A DNA stretch of 41,909 nucleotides from Jannaschia seohaensis (GTDB taxonomy: Bacteria > Pseudomonadota > Alphaproteobacteria > Rhodobacterales > Rhodobacteraceae). Positions 41,067-41,909 of this stretch are shown here, one piece after another. The stretch lies in assembly GCF_900116765.1 (NCBI RefSeq), contig NZ_UETC01000020.1, positions 1 to 41,909 of the forward strand, in the 5' to 3' direction. The notes beneath the pieces are model-generated. The model saw nothing but the letters and a program-made list of their open reading frames with translations. It searched no databases and was not told the origin of the DNA. The translations under genes and the position numbers were made by a program. The stretch's first letter is position 1. Each line of letters opens with the position of its first letter.

Positions 41067-41909
41067 ATCGTCTTTCCGAAAGTCGCATCAGCCATCGGAG
41101 CGTCCTGATCCATGGGGGGCGTGCTGTACGTTTGGTCCCCGTCGCGTGACGTGGCCGCCCCGATCGGTCGAATATGGCCTCATGCCTCTCGTTTTTGGGG
41201 CGCATTGCGACGCCACGCGACAGGCCGTGCCGCCTGCCCCAAGGGTCTCAGGGCGCATCCACACTACAAATCTCATCCCGCTCGGCGTGGTCCGGCCAGC
41301 CTGACACCCAGGTCCCTTCGGTAGGCTCTCCTTGTTAAAAAACGGTTAACGACGGTGTCGCCGGTCTGTCAAAAGGCAGCCGTCGTTACCGCGCCCGTCG
41401 TGGGGCCCACCACTGGACACGCGACGCTCCACGGGTAGCGGTTGGCGGTGCATCTCATGGTGCAGCCGACCGTTGCGCGCAGCATCATGGCTGAGCCGCT
41501 GCCGGCGGATACGCGCTTTCGGCCGAGCGAGATGGTCTCCCTCTCCACGGACGATCTGGCAGCGTCATTGAGCCGGTTCGGAGCCGCTGTTGCGACCTTA
41601 CAGACGCCATCGATTTCATTTCTGTCATTTTGACATCCATTCGCGCCGTTCGGGAAAGCCGGGTGGTCATGCTCGCCTGGGCAGCGATCATTACGGTCAC
41701 CATGCTTTTGTCGCAGAATCCGGCATTTCTGGGCCTGATCTTCACCCAGCCCATCCCTTGGCCACACGACATCGCATCTCCATCGAAGGGCCGTGACAGC
41801 AGCGGAGGAGTGATCTAAAGCGGCGGACCTTTACGTAGGCGCATAGCCTGCATGACGGAGGTAGTTCCGGCATTCGTCTGCGCTGAACATTCGACAGATC
41901 GAGCCGATC
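41067..41909. other. Terminal stretch without a convincing gene
   Basis: The first 250 bp are the upstream region of the GGDEF-EAL gene. Around 41332-41349 is an AT-rich dyad, GTTAA-AAAACGG-TTAAC, a possible promoter or binding site. From about 41610 to 41818 one plus-strand frame could encode a small protein with a single hydrophobic segment (MLAWAAIITVTMLLS), but it lacks a clear start and ribosome site, so I do not call it. Confidence 0.45.

Noticed and set aside
41630-41818. Small hydrophobic protein near the window end
   Set aside because: Start codon (TTG) and ribosome site are unconvincing, the frame upstream is open without a better start, and the opposite strand is equally open.

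Overview
The window is GC-rich, densely coding DNA of alphaproteobacterial type, most likely Rhodobacterales/Roseobacter-like. This is inferred from codon use, from the abundance of ABC and TRAP solute transporters with catabolic genes, and from the G/C hairpins near 34.4 kb. No rRNA, tRNA, CRISPR array or replication origin was seen. It looks like an accessory catabolic region assembled from modules and eroded by insertion sequences and pseudogenisation.

Layout. 0-1.8 kb: an IS110-family element of IS1111 type, with subterminal inverted repeats, sits inside the transposase gene of an IS5-family element. 2.0-12.2 kb (+): a long catabolic cluster with an atypical SDR, a DapA-family aldolase/deaminase, a DadA-like FAD amino-acid dehydrogenase, a complete peptide-type ABC transporter whose two ATPases are fused, a TSUP exporter and a second atypical SDR. 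12.2-13.0 kb: gene-free, with a possible IS5 remnant. 13.0-19.2 kb: a flavoprotein, an NAD-dependent epimerase wedged between its neighbours with no intergenic bases, a DctMQP TRAP transporter and a classical SDR. 19.4-20.3 kb: relics of an IS3 transposase and of a vanadium-haloperoxidase-like gene. 20.5-24.4 kb: a three-gene operon (gamma-butyrobetaine-hydroxylase-like 2OG oxygenase, class II aldolase, beta-hydroxyacid dehydrogenase) with a divergent LysR regulator. 24.4-29.4 kb: a gene graveyard (small membrane protein, TauD/TfdA oxygenase, FAD-linked oxidase, intradiol dioxygenase, G8-domain protein, amidase) in which only a BKACE-type beta-keto acid cleavage gene looks intact. 29.4-38.3 kb: an M20 amidohydrolase/carbamoylase, a GntR/FCD regulator, a deleted glutaminase relic, a DUF1028 protein and a second complete peptide-type ABC transporter, this time with a permease-ATPase fusion. 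38.45-41.07 kb: a GAF-PAS-PAS-GGDEF-EAL protein. The last 0.8 kb has no convincing gene.

How the genes work together. Both ABC systems appear to import amino-acid- or amide-like solutes for adjacent enzymes. The clearest regulatory logic is around the GntR gene: a perfect 16-bp palindrome, ATTTATCATGATAAAT, lies between the M20 hydrolase and gntR, and two 14/16 copies lie between the DUF1028 gene and the second transporter. This suggests one local GntR regulon for uptake and hydrolysis. The most novel candidates are that regulon, the 2OG oxygenase/class II aldolase/dehydrogenase operon, and the IS1111-type element with a putative 3' bridge RNA and an enlarged catalytic loop. Family calls come from reading motifs by eye; no database search was run.
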